Source: JABJPE01 sp036340215
Lineage (GTDB): Bacteria; Pseudomonadota; Gammaproteobacteria; Comchoanobacterales; Comchoanobacteraceae
Length of the DNA stretch: 64,000 nt
NCBI GenBank assembly: GCA_036340215.1
Contig: JAYYZF010000006.1
Coordinates: 1-64,000 of the forward strand
Direction: 5' to 3'
Part shown: one piece after another, positions 1 through 8,788 of the stretch
Layout of the letters: each line of letters starts with the position of its first letter
How positions within the stretch are numbered: the first letter of the stretch is position 1
Translations under genes and position numbers: made by a program
Notes under the pieces: generated by a model
Told to the model about the DNA's origin: nothing
What the model saw: the letters and a program-made list of their open reading frames with translations, nothing else
The model's database searches: none

Positions 1-1798
1 GATCCATTGAATTTATTTTTAAGGCTAAAGAATCAATTTGACTTTGATTTAGATTATGGTTACTAACTAATGAAGAAGTGCCATCTATTTCAGAGATATT
101 CAAGGTTTGTAGAACACTTAATAAACTACTCCTTAAGAATCCTGCCTCAGGATCATCTTGAACTACAGCTGTTAATACTCTATTTAAAAGGGGCTCCACA
201 ATTTGTAATAAACTTTTTTTATCATTGTGTTTATCATTCATTAAAAATCCAAGAAGACTACTATTTTTTGCTGTCTCTGAATAATTGTTTGTCACAAGGG
301 ATGATTCAATAATATCCATTATTACTTTAGTGAGTATATTTAAACTTTCGGGATTTTCTCTTAGGGCAGTACTATTTGCTGGGTCATTTAATAAGTCTAT
401 AATATTTTTATAAACAAAACGCATACTATCTGGACGTGAAGATAGAATATTTTCAACCAAATTTTGTACTATGGGTAATGAGTTAGGATTTTTTAAAATA
501 GGAATTATCGCAGGTAATAATCCTTGTAACTTACTCAGAATAATATTATGTCCCCCACCAGTTCTATTCTTTACATAATTAAGGATTGCCAATGTATTTT
601 CTTGGGCATTATGTAACTGATAGGCACTAATATCATGCCCCTGCCCTCCTCCAATAGCACCTCTTCTAAAGGATGGCATACTGGCATTAATCTGAGATTG
701 CCCCACTGATATAGCACCAAATGTAGCTATTGTCCCAAATTTCATAGGGTCAGCTATTACATCCTCAATAATGTTTGAAATTTTAGTTAAAGTATCATTA
801 TCATTTACATCGATATTAGCTAAAATTCCTGGCACTAAAGGTAAAATTTGCTTACAAATAAAGTTTACATCCATTGGTGTAGAGTACGTTTTAAAATCGT
901 CCCCTATTTTTTCTGCGCGCCTCTCATCTTCAGTAATATTATCAAAATTTTTAGTTCCAGTAGACTCAATTTTTTCAATAAATTCTTGGCATGTTGTTGA
1001 ATCTACCCCAAGGAAGTTTATATTAATATCTGGATGCATTGACTTGAAGTTTTTTGTATATATATCAACAGCATCCTTAACAATTTGTGCTTTTTCTTCT
1101 ACTTTACCATAGTATTCTGTTTGAGCTAAAGCATTAGCAACAACGTAATTTAATTCCTTCATGACCATATCTAACTTATCAGGACCTATAATCTCATTGA
1201 GACTTAGCACACTGGCCACAATAAATTGATTACATGTATATTTAACATCTACTTGTTGCTTCATGAATGACTTAAATTCACTTTTTAAGCTTTCACTTGG
1301 CTCGCTGCCAGAGTAAGCGCCAATAACTTTTTTATGCTGCCAAAATGAATAAGCGCGAGTCTCAAAGAAATCTTGTGCTGGTTTATCTATATAAGCTTTT
1401 ATAAAGGTATCGTAAATATTTGCTTCCATTCCAAGAAAATTTATCTTAGCTTCTTTATTTAGAGCCATATCTAATAATTGCGGTCAATTAATGGCTAAAA
1501 ATTTCTGACCTAAATCACTATTTAAATATGGAATAATATCTCCTGTTTTAAAACCCCAACCTGCTATATCCGTACCCGTATAAGAAGATACAACCGAGTA
1601 AAGTCCAGAAACAGCAGATCCTGCAGCATTTATCATGCCACCATCACCTTCATATTGAGCTATTAGAGCATTAACCTCTTTAAAAAAGTTAACTTTAGGA
1701 TCACCTACAACATAGCCAGTCATACCTGTACCTGATCTAGATAATAATGTTGCGGTCTTGTTTTTTTCGTCTGATGTTCTTACTCTTTTTACTTGCAT
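1..1798 (-). pseudogene. Large unrecognised protein gene interrupted by in-frame TGA; runs off the left edge
   Basis: An ATG at 1798 opens a 104-codon frame that ends at TGA (1486-1484). The same frame then stays open for 494 more codons to position 1. I translated it and found no other stop. The product would be about 600 residues or more, with no signal peptide or clear membrane segment. A loosely repeated element of the type (K/N)-(I/V)-N-F-(L/F) occurs near residues 35, 118 and 259, on both sides of the stop, which suggests one original protein. The part nearest the window edge is rich in leucine/isoleucine helices resembling HEAT/ARM-like repeats. The next ATG after the stop (1468) has no visible Shine-Dalgarno, so a separate downstream gene is less likely than a nonsense mutation, readthrough or a sequence error. 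Family not recognised. Confidence 0.6.
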
Positions 1799-1811
1799 AG
1801 CAAGGCCTAAA

Positions 1812-1838
1812 ATTATACTACATATATATATAGTACAA
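1812..1838 (-). promoter_or_regulatory. Candidate promoter of the interrupted gene
   Basis: On the minus strand a perfect TATAAT (1817-1812) lies 13 bases before the ATG at 1798. A TTGTAC hexamer (1838-1833) sits upstream with a short 15-base spacer. Transcription would start only a few bases before the ATG, so the message would be nearly leaderless. The -10 is convincing and the -35 is weak. Confidence 0.35.
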
Positions 1839-1878
1839 TTGACCCTAAAATGCTGAATTTAAACAAAATAAAATGTTT

Positions 1879-1918
1879 AAAACTAAAAAGCCCAGTAAAA
1901 ACTGGGCTTTTTAGTTTT
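1879..1918 (-). terminator. Rho-independent terminator after rplQ
   Basis: Perfect inverted repeat with 18-base arms (1879-1896 and 1901-1918) and a four-base loop. The stem core is AAAGCCCAGT/ACTGGGCTTT, flanked by A and T runs, so it could terminate on both strands. It lies 17 bases past the rplQ stop and closes the long ribosomal protein cluster. Confidence 0.9.
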
Positions 1919-1934
1919 GCTAATGATCTACAAT

Positions 1935-2300
1935 TTAATCTTTGTTATCTACAAACCTTACTAGAGACATCAAAGCATTATCTCCTGCTCTATAGCCACA
2001 TTTAAGAATACTTAAGTAACCACCAGGACGCTCTTTGTATTTTGGCCCAAGCACTGTCATTAATGTTTTAACTGCTTCTTTCTCTCTTAGCTTTGAAAAT
2101 AATAATCTATTAGTTGCATCAGGATTACCCTTTGCAGCCTTAGTAATCAAAGGCTCTATGAACATACGTAACTCCTTTGCTTTCTGCAAAGTTGTCTTAA
2201 TTTTACCATGCTCTATTAGAGATACCGCCATGTTTGCAAACATAGCTTTTCGATGCGATGCATTTCTATTAAGTTTTCTACCTTGTTTTTTATGTCTCAT
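1935..2300 (-). CDS. rplQ: 50S ribosomal protein L17
   Basis: A 121-residue L17, a large-subunit protein near the exit tunnel. The start MRHKKQGRKLNRNASHRKAM is the family signature, and the conserved ERPGGY motif is near residue 91. Length is close to the usual 120-130. It is the last gene of the alpha cluster, 14 bases after rpoA, and is followed by a strong hairpin terminator. Nothing unusual is visible. Confidence 0.97.
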   Translation of the reverse strand: MRHKKQGRKLNRNASHRKAMFANMAVSLIEHGKIKTTLQKAKELRMFIEPLITKAAKGNPDATNRLLFSKLREKEAVKTLMTVLGPKYKERPGGYLSILKCGYRAGDNALMSLVRFVDNKD

Positions 2301-2314
2301 CTTGTAACCCTCTC

Positions 2315-3307
2315 TTACATATCAGCTAAAGGAGCTGTCCAATTTTCTATTCTCATTCCAAGTGTAAGGCCATGTGCAATTAATACATTCTTAATTTCAT
2401 TTAATGACTTTCTTCCTAAATTGGGAGTTTTTAGCAAGTCACTCTCAGAACGCTGAACTAAATCACCAATGTAATGAATATTCTCTGCTTTAAGACAATT
2501 AGCAGCTCTGACAGTCAATTCTAAGTCATCTACTAACTTTGAAAGTAACGGGCTGAGTTCATTACCTTTTGCCTCTTCTTTTTCTTTGCCAAAATCTTCT
2601 GAAACCTCAGCAAAGGCTGAAAGTTGGTACTGTAAAATTGATGCTGCGGTTCTAATAGATTCATAAGCATCAAGAGTGCCATTGGTTTTCAAGTGTAAAA
2701 TAAGCTTGTCCAGATCTGTTCTGTTCTCAACTCGAGCATTCTCAACCTGATACATAACTTTTGTAACGGGAGAATATGTAGCATCTAATTGCAAAACACC
2801 AATGTCAGCTGACTCTTCTAAATCAGCCTCACGTCTCATGCTTACAGTCTCGTAACCAACTCCTGTGTTGACCTTTAAAGTCATATTCAGCTCTCTATCT
2901 GAAACTACATTGGCGATAACATGCTCTGGGTTAATTATCTCAACATGACCATCGGTTTGCAGATCTGCAGCAGTAACAACAGCAGGCCCTTTAACATTTA
3001 TTTTTAAAGTTGCTTCTGACACATCATGCACCTTAACCGCCAAACTCTTTAGGTTAAGTAATATCTCTACCACGTCTTCCTCGACCCCCTCAAGGGCAGT
3101 ATACTCGTGCATAACACCGTCAATCTGAGCTTCGGTGACAGCTGCACCCGGGATAGAAGAAAGTAAAATACGTCTTAACGCATTACCGATTGTATGTCCA
3201 AAACCACGCTCAAAAGGCTCCAACGTTATTTTTATATTATTATTGCCACAATCTTGTATAGATAAATCTTTCGATTTAGGAATAAGATAGGATAAATCTA
3301 CGCTCAT
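2315..3307 (-). CDS. rpoA: DNA-directed RNA polymerase subunit alpha
   Basis: A 330-residue alpha subunit. The N-terminal domain (about 1-235) drives dimerisation and binds beta and beta-prime; its core motif FGHTIGNALRRILLSSIPG is near residues 36-54. A linker leads to the C-terminal domain (about 250-325), which contacts UP elements and activators and holds the helix-hairpin-helix stretch TPNLGRKSLNEIK. Length is normal for gammaproteobacteria. Only this copy is seen in the window. It lies between rpsD and rplQ in the standard alpha-cluster order. Confidence 0.98.
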   Translation of the reverse strand: MSVDLSYLIPKSKDLSIQDCGNNNIKITLEPFERGFGHTIGNALRRILLSSIPGAAVTEAQIDGVMHEYTALEGVEEDVVEILLNLKSLAVKVHDVSEATLKINVKGPAVVTAADLQTDGHVEIINPEHVIANVVSDRELNMTLKVNTGVGYETVSMRREADLEESADIGVLQLDATYSPVTKVMYQVENARVENRTDLDKLILHLKTNGTLDAYESIRTAASILQYQLSAFAEVSEDFGKEKEEAKGNELSPLLSKLVDDLELTVRAANCLKAENIHYIGDLVQRSESDLLKTPNLGRKSLNEIKNVLIAHGLTLGMRIENWTAPLADM

Positions 3308-3320
3308 AAAATATCACCAA

Positions 3321-3941
3321 TTACTTAGAATAAAACTCAACTACTAAATTAACCTTGAAATATGAAGGAAAGTCTTCAGAACTAGGAAAATTCTTAACAA
3401 TACCGGATAGATTTTTCAAATCTACGTCTAACCATGAAACTTCCTCACGTAAATCAGACATCTTGACTGCATATGCAATCCTATCCATAGACTTAGAAGA
3501 CTCTTTAACACTGACAACATCACCCTCGGCAATAAAATAAGATGGTACATTCACTCTTTTACCATTTACTTCAATATGACCATGGGAAACTATCTGTCTA
3601 GCATCCGATCTAGTAGCTGCAAAACCTAGTCTATAGACTACATTATCAAGTCTTCTCTCAAGTAAACCTAATAGGTTTTGTCCTGTGGAACCCTGCATAC
3701 CGGATGCCATTGTGTAATAACGCTTGAACTGCTTTTCTAACAGCTCATAATAGTTACGTATGGTCTGCTTCATTTTAAGCTGAATACCATAGTCTGAGCC
3801 ACGCCCACGTCTTTGGCCATTACTCCCAGGAACAACACCAAATTTACATTTCTTTTCAATCGCGACCCCACCGCTTTTATTTTCTAAGTTAAAGTTAACG
3901 CTTCTTGATAACTTACACTTTGGACCAGTATATCTTGCCAT
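3321..3941 (-). CDS. rpsD: 30S ribosomal protein S4
   Basis: A 206-residue S4, a primary 16S rRNA binder. It starts MARYTGPKCKLSRS, and the S4 RNA-binding domain is recognised by RLDNVVYRLGFAATRSDARQ (about 93-112) and GHIEVNGKRVNVPSY. Only C9 and C32 are seen near the N terminus, so a full zinc site of the four-cysteine S4 type is not evident. Length matches the E. coli protein. In enterics S4 represses the alpha operon translationally; I did not verify a pseudoknot target here. Confidence 0.97.
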   Translation of the reverse strand: MARYTGPKCKLSRSVNFNLENKSGGVAIEKKCKFGVVPGSNGQRRGRGSDYGIQLKMKQTIRNYYELLEKQFKRYYTMASGMQGSTGQNLLGLLERRLDNVVYRLGFAATRSDARQIVSHGHIEVNGKRVNVPSYFIAEGDVVSVKESSKSMDRIAYAVKMSDLREEVSWLDVDLKNLSGIVKNFPSSEDFPSYFKVNLVVEFYSK

Positions 3942-3953
3942 TTTTTACCTCTA

Positions 3954-4343
3954 CTAAACTCTTTTCTTCTTACGACGACGACAACCATTGTGTGGAACCG
4001 GAGTACACTCAACTATACGTAGCACTTTCAAACCAGATGTGTGTAGGCCTCTAACTGCACTTTCACGTCCACTACCAGGTCCTTTAATCATAACACAAAT
4101 TTGGCTCATACCCATGTCAACTGCTCTTGCACCAGCATACTTTGCCGCCTCTTCAGCAGCATGTGAAGTTGACTTCCTCGCGTTTTTCTGAGTCTTACCA
4201 CCACTTGCAGCACAGATAACATCTCCACTAGGTGTAGTAATTGTGACTATTGTGTTATTGAAAGTAGCTTGAATATATGCGTTTCCTAATGAAGGAGCTT
4301 TTTTAACGCTTCTTTTCTTTGCTGTTTTTTTTACTTGTGCCAT
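3954..4343 (-). CDS. rpsK: 30S ribosomal protein S11
   Basis: A 129-residue S11, a platform protein of the small subunit. Recognised by FNNTIVTITTPSGDVICAAS near residue 29, the GPGSGRESAVRGL motif near residue 88, and the C-terminal TPVPHNGCRRRKKKRV. Length equals the usual 127-130. It lies between rpsM and rpsD, 12 bases before rpsD, in the standard alpha-cluster order. Confidence 0.97.
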   Translation of the reverse strand: MAQVKKTAKKRSVKKAPSLGNAYIQATFNNTIVTITTPSGDVICAASGGKTQKNARKSTSHAAEEAAKYAGARAVDMGMSQICVMIKGPGSGRESAVRGLHTSGLKVLRIVECTPVPHNGCRRRKKKRV

Positions 4344-4362
4344 AATAAACCTTAATTATTTT

Positions 4363-4713
4363 TTAACTACTACGCTTACGCTTCTTTCTAGTCTTCGCGT
4401 TTGTCTTAGTACGCTGTCCCCTAACTGGTAAACCTCTTCTGTGTCTTATTCCTCTATAACAACCTAGGTCCATGAGACGTTTGATGTTCATACCAACTTC
4501 ACGACGAAGCTCACCTTCTACTGTGTACGTCGCAACAATACCACGAATAACGTCAAGTTGCTGCTCCGAGAGATCCATAACTTTTACGCTAGGGTCAATC
4601 TTTGCCTCAGCACATATCTTGTAAGAAGTTGTCTTACCAATACCATAAATGTATGTTAGCGCACACCAAATGTGTTTTCTTTTGTCTAATGTACGACCTG
4701 CTATTAAGGCCAT
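4363..4713 (-). CDS. rpsM: 30S ribosomal protein S13
   Basis: A 116-residue S13, a head protein that contacts tRNA and the large subunit. Motifs include RTLDKRKHIWCALTYIYGIG near the N terminus and the basic tail GLPVRGQRTKTNAKTRKK. I start it at ATG 4713, not the GTG two codons upstream. GGAGG lies five bases before the ATG, ideal spacing, and would abut the GTG. It heads the alpha cluster after rpmJ. Confidence 0.96.
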   Translation of the reverse strand: MALIAGRTLDKRKHIWCALTYIYGIGKTTSYKICAEAKIDPSVKVMDLSEQQLDVIRGIVATYTVEGELRREVGMNIKRLMDLGCYRGIRHRRGLPVRGQRTKTNAKTRKKRKRSS

Positions 4714-4788
4714 GTTCACCTCCAGTAGTGTTTGACTATGAGAAAAGCCTAATAATACTAGGTTAACTCATAAAAATCAACGATTAAA

Positions 4789-4902
4789 TTAACCTTGACG
4801 CTGTTTATGGCGCCCATTTTTACAAATAACTTGTAATCTTCCGTGACGCTTAATCAACTTGCAATCACGACATATTTTTTTTACTGATGCTCTAACTTTC
4901 AT
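4789..4902 (-). CDS. rpmJ: 50S ribosomal protein L36 (zinc-ribbon form)
   Basis: A short 37-residue gene found by reading the gap between secY and rpsM. It starts MKVRASVKKICRDCKLIKRH and ends NGRHKQRQG. The zinc ligands Cx2C-x12-Cx4H are intact, so this is the zinc-containing C+ form. Its place after secY and before rpsM is the classic one. ATG is at 4902 and TAA at 4791-4789. Confidence 0.95.
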   Translation of the reverse strand: MKVRASVKKICRDCKLIKRHGRLQVICKNGRHKQRQG

Positions 4903-4916
4903 AATAGCTCCAAAAT

Positions 4917-6257
4917 TTATCTTAATAAGCCTAATTGGCCTGACTTATCTTTACTTTTTTTAAGTATAGATTCATATTTCTGCGACATCAAATGAGATTG
5001 GATTTGCGTAATAAAATCCATTATTACGACAACAACAATCAGCAGTGAAGTGCCGCCGAAGTAAAAAGACACATTCCAAATACCTCTTAACATATCTGGT
5101 AGTAATGCAACAGTTGCAAGATAGGCAGCTCCAATCAATGTCAATCTACCCATAACTTTGTCTATGTAGTCAGCTGTGTTCTTTCCGGGACGCAGCCCTG
5201 GAACCATTGCACCTGAGCGCTTGAGGTTGTCTGCAGTTTCAAGTGGGTTGAAAACCATTGCTGCATAGAAAAAAGAAAAGAAGAATATGGCAGAAACTAA
5301 GAAGAGAAAATAAAGCGGCTGCCCTGGACTCAGCCAAAACATTAATTGGTTAAATAAGTCATACTGAGAGGAAGCAGTGTAAAAATTGGCTATAGTTGTA
5401 GGAAATGCTAATAAAGAAAACGCAAATATTGGAGGAATAACTCCAGTAAGGTTTAATTTTAGAGGAAGATGAGAAACCCTGGCAGCATAAAGTTTATTTC
5501 CATGCTGTCGTTTAGCATAATTTACTGATATTTGCCTTTGTGCTCTTTCAACAAATACTATGAAACCGACTATTGCAAGTATTGAAGCAGCAAGAACTAA
5601 AAATGAGAGTGGCTGCATTTGTCCTTGTTTTACCTGAGTCAGAACCTGCCCAATACCAGCTGGTAATCTAGAGACAATTCCAGAAAAAATTAACAGTGAA
5701 ATACCATTACCGATACCCTTCTCTGTAATCTGCTCACCTAACCACATCAGGAAAAGAACACCGGTGGTCAGAGTTACACAGGTAGTTATGTAAAATGGGA
5801 TGCCGGAATAAGTTACTGCCCCTTGAGCAACAAGCATCTTCGCTATACCTATTGACTGGAATAGAGCAAAACCCAAAGTAGCGTAGCGCGTGTACTGAGT
5901 AATCTTACGCCTTCCAATCTCACCTTCTTTCTTTAACTGTTCTAACGAAGGTAATGATACCGATAACAATTGCATAATAATGGATGCTGTAATATATGGA
6001 AAAACACCTAAAGCAAATAAACTCATTCTGGATAATGCGCCACCTGAAAACATATTGAACATGTCAAGTACGCCACCTTTATGCTTCCCAAATAGAACTG
6101 TTAACTTAACAATATCAACACCTGGAATAGGTATATGAGCTCCAAGACGAAAGATAACTAAGCCAAATAAAACAAATAGTAGTCTTTTCTTGAGCTCGTT
6201 AAAGCCCGCTTGAGAAAATTGGGGCATTTGGGCTGCGCTATTTGCACTATTAGCCAT
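4917..6257 (-). CDS. secY: Preprotein translocase subunit SecY
   Basis: A 446-residue channel subunit of the SecYEG translocon, with ten predicted membrane helices. Family motifs include GVFPYITASIIMQLL (about residue 84), TEKGIGNGISLLIF near residue 184, and GLRPGKNTADYI in the large cytoplasmic loop. Length matches E. coli (443). It is the last large gene of the spc cluster, with a one-base gap from rplO. Its partner SecE is encoded at 31070-31444. Confidence 0.98.
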   Translation of the reverse strand: MANSANSAAQMPQFSQAGFNELKKRLLFVLFGLVIFRLGAHIPIPGVDIVKLTVLFGKHKGGVLDMFNMFSGGALSRMSLFALGVFPYITASIIMQLLSVSLPSLEQLKKEGEIGRRKITQYTRYATLGFALFQSIGIAKMLVAQGAVTYSGIPFYITTCVTLTTGVLFLMWLGEQITEKGIGNGISLLIFSGIVSRLPAGIGQVLTQVKQGQMQPLSFLVLAASILAIVGFIVFVERAQRQISVNYAKRQHGNKLYAARVSHLPLKLNLTGVIPPIFAFSLLAFPTTIANFYTASSQYDLFNQLMFWLSPGQPLYFLFLVSAIFFFSFFYAAMVFNPLETADNLKRSGAMVPGLRPGKNTADYIDKVMGRLTLIGAAYLATVALLPDMLRGIWNVSFYFGGTSLLIVVVVIMDFITQIQSHLMSQKYESILKKSKDKSGQLGLLR

Positions 6258-6258
6258 C

Positions 6259-6693
6259 TTAAACTACCTCACCACCAAGCTTTTCAAGCATCGCCTTTGC
6301 GCCTTTTGACACAGCTAAGCCATGCAGCTTCATTTTAATATTTAATTCACCACTTAAGAAAATTTTCACATATTTCGTAGATTGTTTCACAATCCCATAC
6401 TTCTTGAGAACTGCTAAGTCAACCTGAGCCTGATCTTCCTGGGCAATTTTTGCTAGCATACTTGTAGGAACACTCTCAGCGGCTAAGCTCTTCTTAGATA
6501 TAAAACCAAATTTTGGCACACGGCGCTGTAATGGCATTTGTCCACCCTCGAAGCCTACCATACCTAAACAGCCTCGGGATTTTTGGCCCTTATGACCTCT
6601 TCCACAAGTTTTACCTCTAGAACCTATACCACGACCTACTCTTCTCTTATTCTTTGCTGAACCTTCAGCAGGTCTTAAATTATTAATCTCCAT
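6259..6693 (-). CDS. rplO: 50S ribosomal protein L15
   Basis: A 144-residue L15, an early assembly protein of the large subunit. The glycine/arginine-rich start continues into NKRRVGRGIGSRGKTCGRGH, followed by GFEGGQMPLQRRVPKFGF (about 48-65), both family signatures. Its ATG overlaps the rpmD stop by one base (TAATG), implying translational coupling. It precedes secY by one base. Confidence 0.97.
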   Translation of the reverse strand: MEINNLRPAEGSAKNKRRVGRGIGSRGKTCGRGHKGQKSRGCLGMVGFEGGQMPLQRRVPKFGFISKKSLAAESVPTSMLAKIAQEDQAQVDLAVLKKYGIVKQSTKYVKIFLSGELNIKMKLHGLAVSKGAKAMLEKLGGEVV

Positions 6694-6899
6694 TAGATAC
6701 CCTCCACACTAAGTAGAAATATTACCTTATTTACCATACCTCTATTTTCAGGAGTATTCGCAACCGTTACTTCACTATTTATCTTTCTTAAACCTAAACC
6801 TTTGACTGATGATTTCTGCTTTGCAGTAAGGCCATTAGTGCTCTTAATTAGTTTAACTTTTAAACTTTGCATAGATGTTGCGGGTAACAGCTTAGACAT
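6693..6899 (-). CDS. rpmD: 50S ribosomal protein L30
   Basis: A 68-residue L30, slightly longer than the usual 58-60. Recognised by LKVKLIKSTNGLTAKQKSSV, the GLGLRKINSEV stretch and NTPENRGMVNKV. It sits between rpsE (two-base gap) and rplO (one-base overlap), the normal spc-cluster position. The extra length is at the N terminus (MSKLLPATSMQ). Confidence 0.95.
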   Translation of the reverse strand: MSKLLPATSMQSLKVKLIKSTNGLTAKQKSSVKGLGLRKINSEVTVANTPENRGMVNKVIFLLSVEGI

Positions 6900-6901
6900 T
6901 G

Positions 6902-7447
6902 CTACTCTCCTGTTTTTAGTTCTGGTGTTATAAAGACCTCACTAACTGCAACACCTCTTCTACGAGATACTTCAAGTGGGTCTATCATTGACTGTAATCC
7001 AGCAATAGTTGCCTTAACTACATTGAAAGGGTTTGACGACTTAACACATTTTGCAAGTACATTTTCTACGCCTAACACCTCAAATACAGCACGCATAGCT
7101 CCGCCAGCTATTATACCTGTACCTTCTGACGCTGGTCTCATAAAAACCTTAGTAGCTCCAAATCTGCCAGAAACAGAATGTTGTAGTGTTTTGTTGCTTA
7201 GGTTTATATCAACCATGCTGCACTTAGCAGACTCAGTAGCCTTTCTGATAGCAACAGGTACATCTTTAGCTGTACCACTACCGCACCCGACTTTACCATT
7301 ACCATCACCAACAACAACTGTTGCAGAAAAACTAAAGTCTCTTCCTCCACCACGAGCTTTTGATGTTCGACGAACGCACACTAACTTTTCTCTGTACTCA
7401 AATGGAGAATTACTACTACCAGCTTCTTGTGTTCTACCATAACTCAT
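6902..7447 (-). CDS. rpsE: 30S ribosomal protein S5
   Basis: A 181-residue S5, involved in decoding fidelity. The S5 RNA-binding domain is shown by RRTSKARGGGRDFSFSATVV (about 27-46) and GDGNGKVGCGSGTAKDVPVA. The C-terminal domain carries SEGTGIIAGGAMRAVFE near residue 109. It is about 14 residues longer than E. coli S5, mostly at the N terminus. A GAGG Shine-Dalgarno precedes the ATG at 7447. Confidence 0.97.
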   Translation of the reverse strand: MSYGRTQEAGSSNSPFEYREKLVCVRRTSKARGGGRDFSFSATVVVGDGNGKVGCGSGTAKDVPVAIRKATESAKCSMVDINLSNKTLQHSVSGRFGATKVFMRPASEGTGIIAGGAMRAVFEVLGVENVLAKCVKSSNPFNVVKATIAGLQSMIDPLEVSRRRGVAVSEVFITPELKTGE

Positions 7448-7460
7448 AAATATAACCTCG

Positions 7461-7796
7461 TTAAAATTCTAATCCGCCAGCGCGAGCACCATCTGCTAAT
7501 GCCTTAACCCTACCATGATAACGATAGCCACCACAATCAAATGCCACTTTTTTTATACCAAGCTTAATTACTACCTTCGCAAACTCTTCGCCAACCTTAG
7601 TAGCTGCTTTGATATTTCCACCGTAACCAAGAGATTTTCTCAATGCTGGAGTCATGCTTGAAACCGAAGCTAACATTCTACCTTCAGCACTAATTAAACT
7701 AATATAAACATGCTGGCTAGTCTTACGCGCCAAAACTCTATAAGCACCAAGCCTTTTAATATGCTCTCTTTTCTTAACTCTAGCTCTATTACTCAT
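7461..7796 (-). CDS. rplR: 50S ribosomal protein L18
   Basis: A 111-residue L18, which binds 5S rRNA with L5 and L25. Motifs are the basic N terminus RARVKKREHIKRLGAYRV and the C-terminal AFDCGGYRYHGRVKALADGA. Its ATG overlaps the rplF stop in an ATGA junction, so translation is probably coupled to L6. Length is near the usual 117. Confidence 0.97.
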   Translation of the reverse strand: MSNRARVKKREHIKRLGAYRVLARKTSQHVYISLISAEGRMLASVSSMTPALRKSLGYGGNIKAATKVGEEFAKVVIKLGIKKVAFDCGGYRYHGRVKALADGARAGGLEF

Positions 7797-8359
7797 TGTT
7801 TTTTCACCTCTTTTAGTGATATGGACTCGTCTGAATATCTAATGCCTTTTCCTTTATATGGCTCTGGTGGTCGTAAGGATCTTATATTAGCTGCAACCTG
7901 ACCAAGTAGCACATTATCTATGCTTTGCAATACTATTTCTGTCTGGTTTGGCATAGTTACTGTAACAGCAGCTGGCACATCATAAATATCTGGATGCGAT
8001 TTACCCAAGCTTAAATTTATCTTTGAGCTGCCCTCAAGTTTTGCCTTATAACCAACTCCTACAAGAAGTAATTTTTTCTCGAAACCAACAGTTAAACCTT
8101 TCAAAATATTTTCTATTCTTTTCCTTGCAGTTCCAACTTGCTCTCTTGACTTAGGATTAGTCAACGTAAATGAGATAACACCATCAGTAATAGAAAAAGT
8201 AACGTCAGGGTGAAGGTTATATGACATACTTCCTTTAGTAGAACTAAATGAGAAAGTTTGACCTTCAACTTTTACGGTAACTGCTTCTGGGATAGTGAGA
8301 GGATTTCTTTCTGCTCTCATTAAGATTCTTTTTTCTGTGTTTAATTCAGTATGAGTCAT
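7793..8359 (-). CDS. rplF: 50S ribosomal protein L6
   Basis: A 188-residue L6. The two L6 domains are visible: PLTIPEAVTVKVEGQTFSF near residue 20 and GFEKKLLLVGVGYKAKLEG near residue 93. The C-terminal signature PPEPYKGKGIRYSDE is near residue 164. It is about ten residues longer than usual at the N terminus. ATG 8359 is preceded by AGAGGA at good spacing and is preferred over the in-frame ATG 13 codons later. Confidence 0.96.
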   Translation of the reverse strand: MTHTELNTEKRILMRAERNPLTIPEAVTVKVEGQTFSFSSTKGSMSYNLHPDVTFSITDGVISFTLTNPKSREQVGTARKRIENILKGLTVGFEKKLLLVGVGYKAKLEGSSKINLSLGKSHPDIYDVPAAVTVTMPNQTEIVLQSIDNVLLGQVAANIRSLRPPEPYKGKGIRYSDESISLKEVKKQ

Positions 8360-8370
8360 TATTATTCCTC

Positions 8371-8772
8371 TTATATTGAAACGTAGAATAAAACTTCGCC
8401 ACCAAGGTTGGCAGCTATTGCATCTTTATCAGTCATTACACCCTTAGATGTTGAGACAATAGTAGTACCTAATCCACTTTTATAACGAGACTGCTTTAAC
8501 TCCAAAACGCTCTTATAAACTCTTCGTGAAGCCTTACTAACCCTACTTATTACACTCATAACAGGGTTTTCATTGTGATATTTGAGAACGATACTAATCT
8601 GTTTTTTGACGTCACCGAGAATACTGTAGTTAGTTATATAGCCTGCTTTCTTCAGCACCTTCAGTATTTCTTCTTTATGCACAGAGTGAGGAACACTTAC
8701 TGTTGGATGCTTACGCATGTTTGCATTTCTAATTCTTGTCAACATATCCGCTATAGGATCTTGCATACTCAT
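8371..8772 (-). CDS. rpsH: 30S ribosomal protein S8
   Basis: A 133-residue S8, a primary 16S rRNA binder. It starts MSMQDPIADMLTRIRNANMR and carries the C-terminal signature STSKGVMTDKDAIAANLGGE. I place the start at ATG 8772 because GGAG lies about ten bases upstream and the family begins here. The longer in-frame extension to 8826 overlaps rpsN and has no family support. In enterics S8 represses the spc operon. Confidence 0.96.
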   Translation of the reverse strand: MSMQDPIADMLTRIRNANMRKHPTVSVPHSVHKEEILKVLKKAGYITNYSILGDVKKQISIVLKYHNENPVMSVISRVSKASRRVYKSVLELKQSRYKSGLGTTIVSTSKGVMTDKDAIAANLGGEVLFYVSI

Positions 8773-8788
8773 TATTCTATTTCTCCTA

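Noticed and set aside
771..1112. 113-residue + strand ORF
   Set aside because: It is a shadow of the long minus-strand frame and has no ribosome binding site or family.
1484..1486. TGA read as an amino acid by a changed genetic code
   Set aside because: rplD ends with TGA in ATGA overlap with rplW, rpmC ends with TGA overlapping rpsQ, and hpf ends with TGA. Tryptophan is encoded by TGG throughout.
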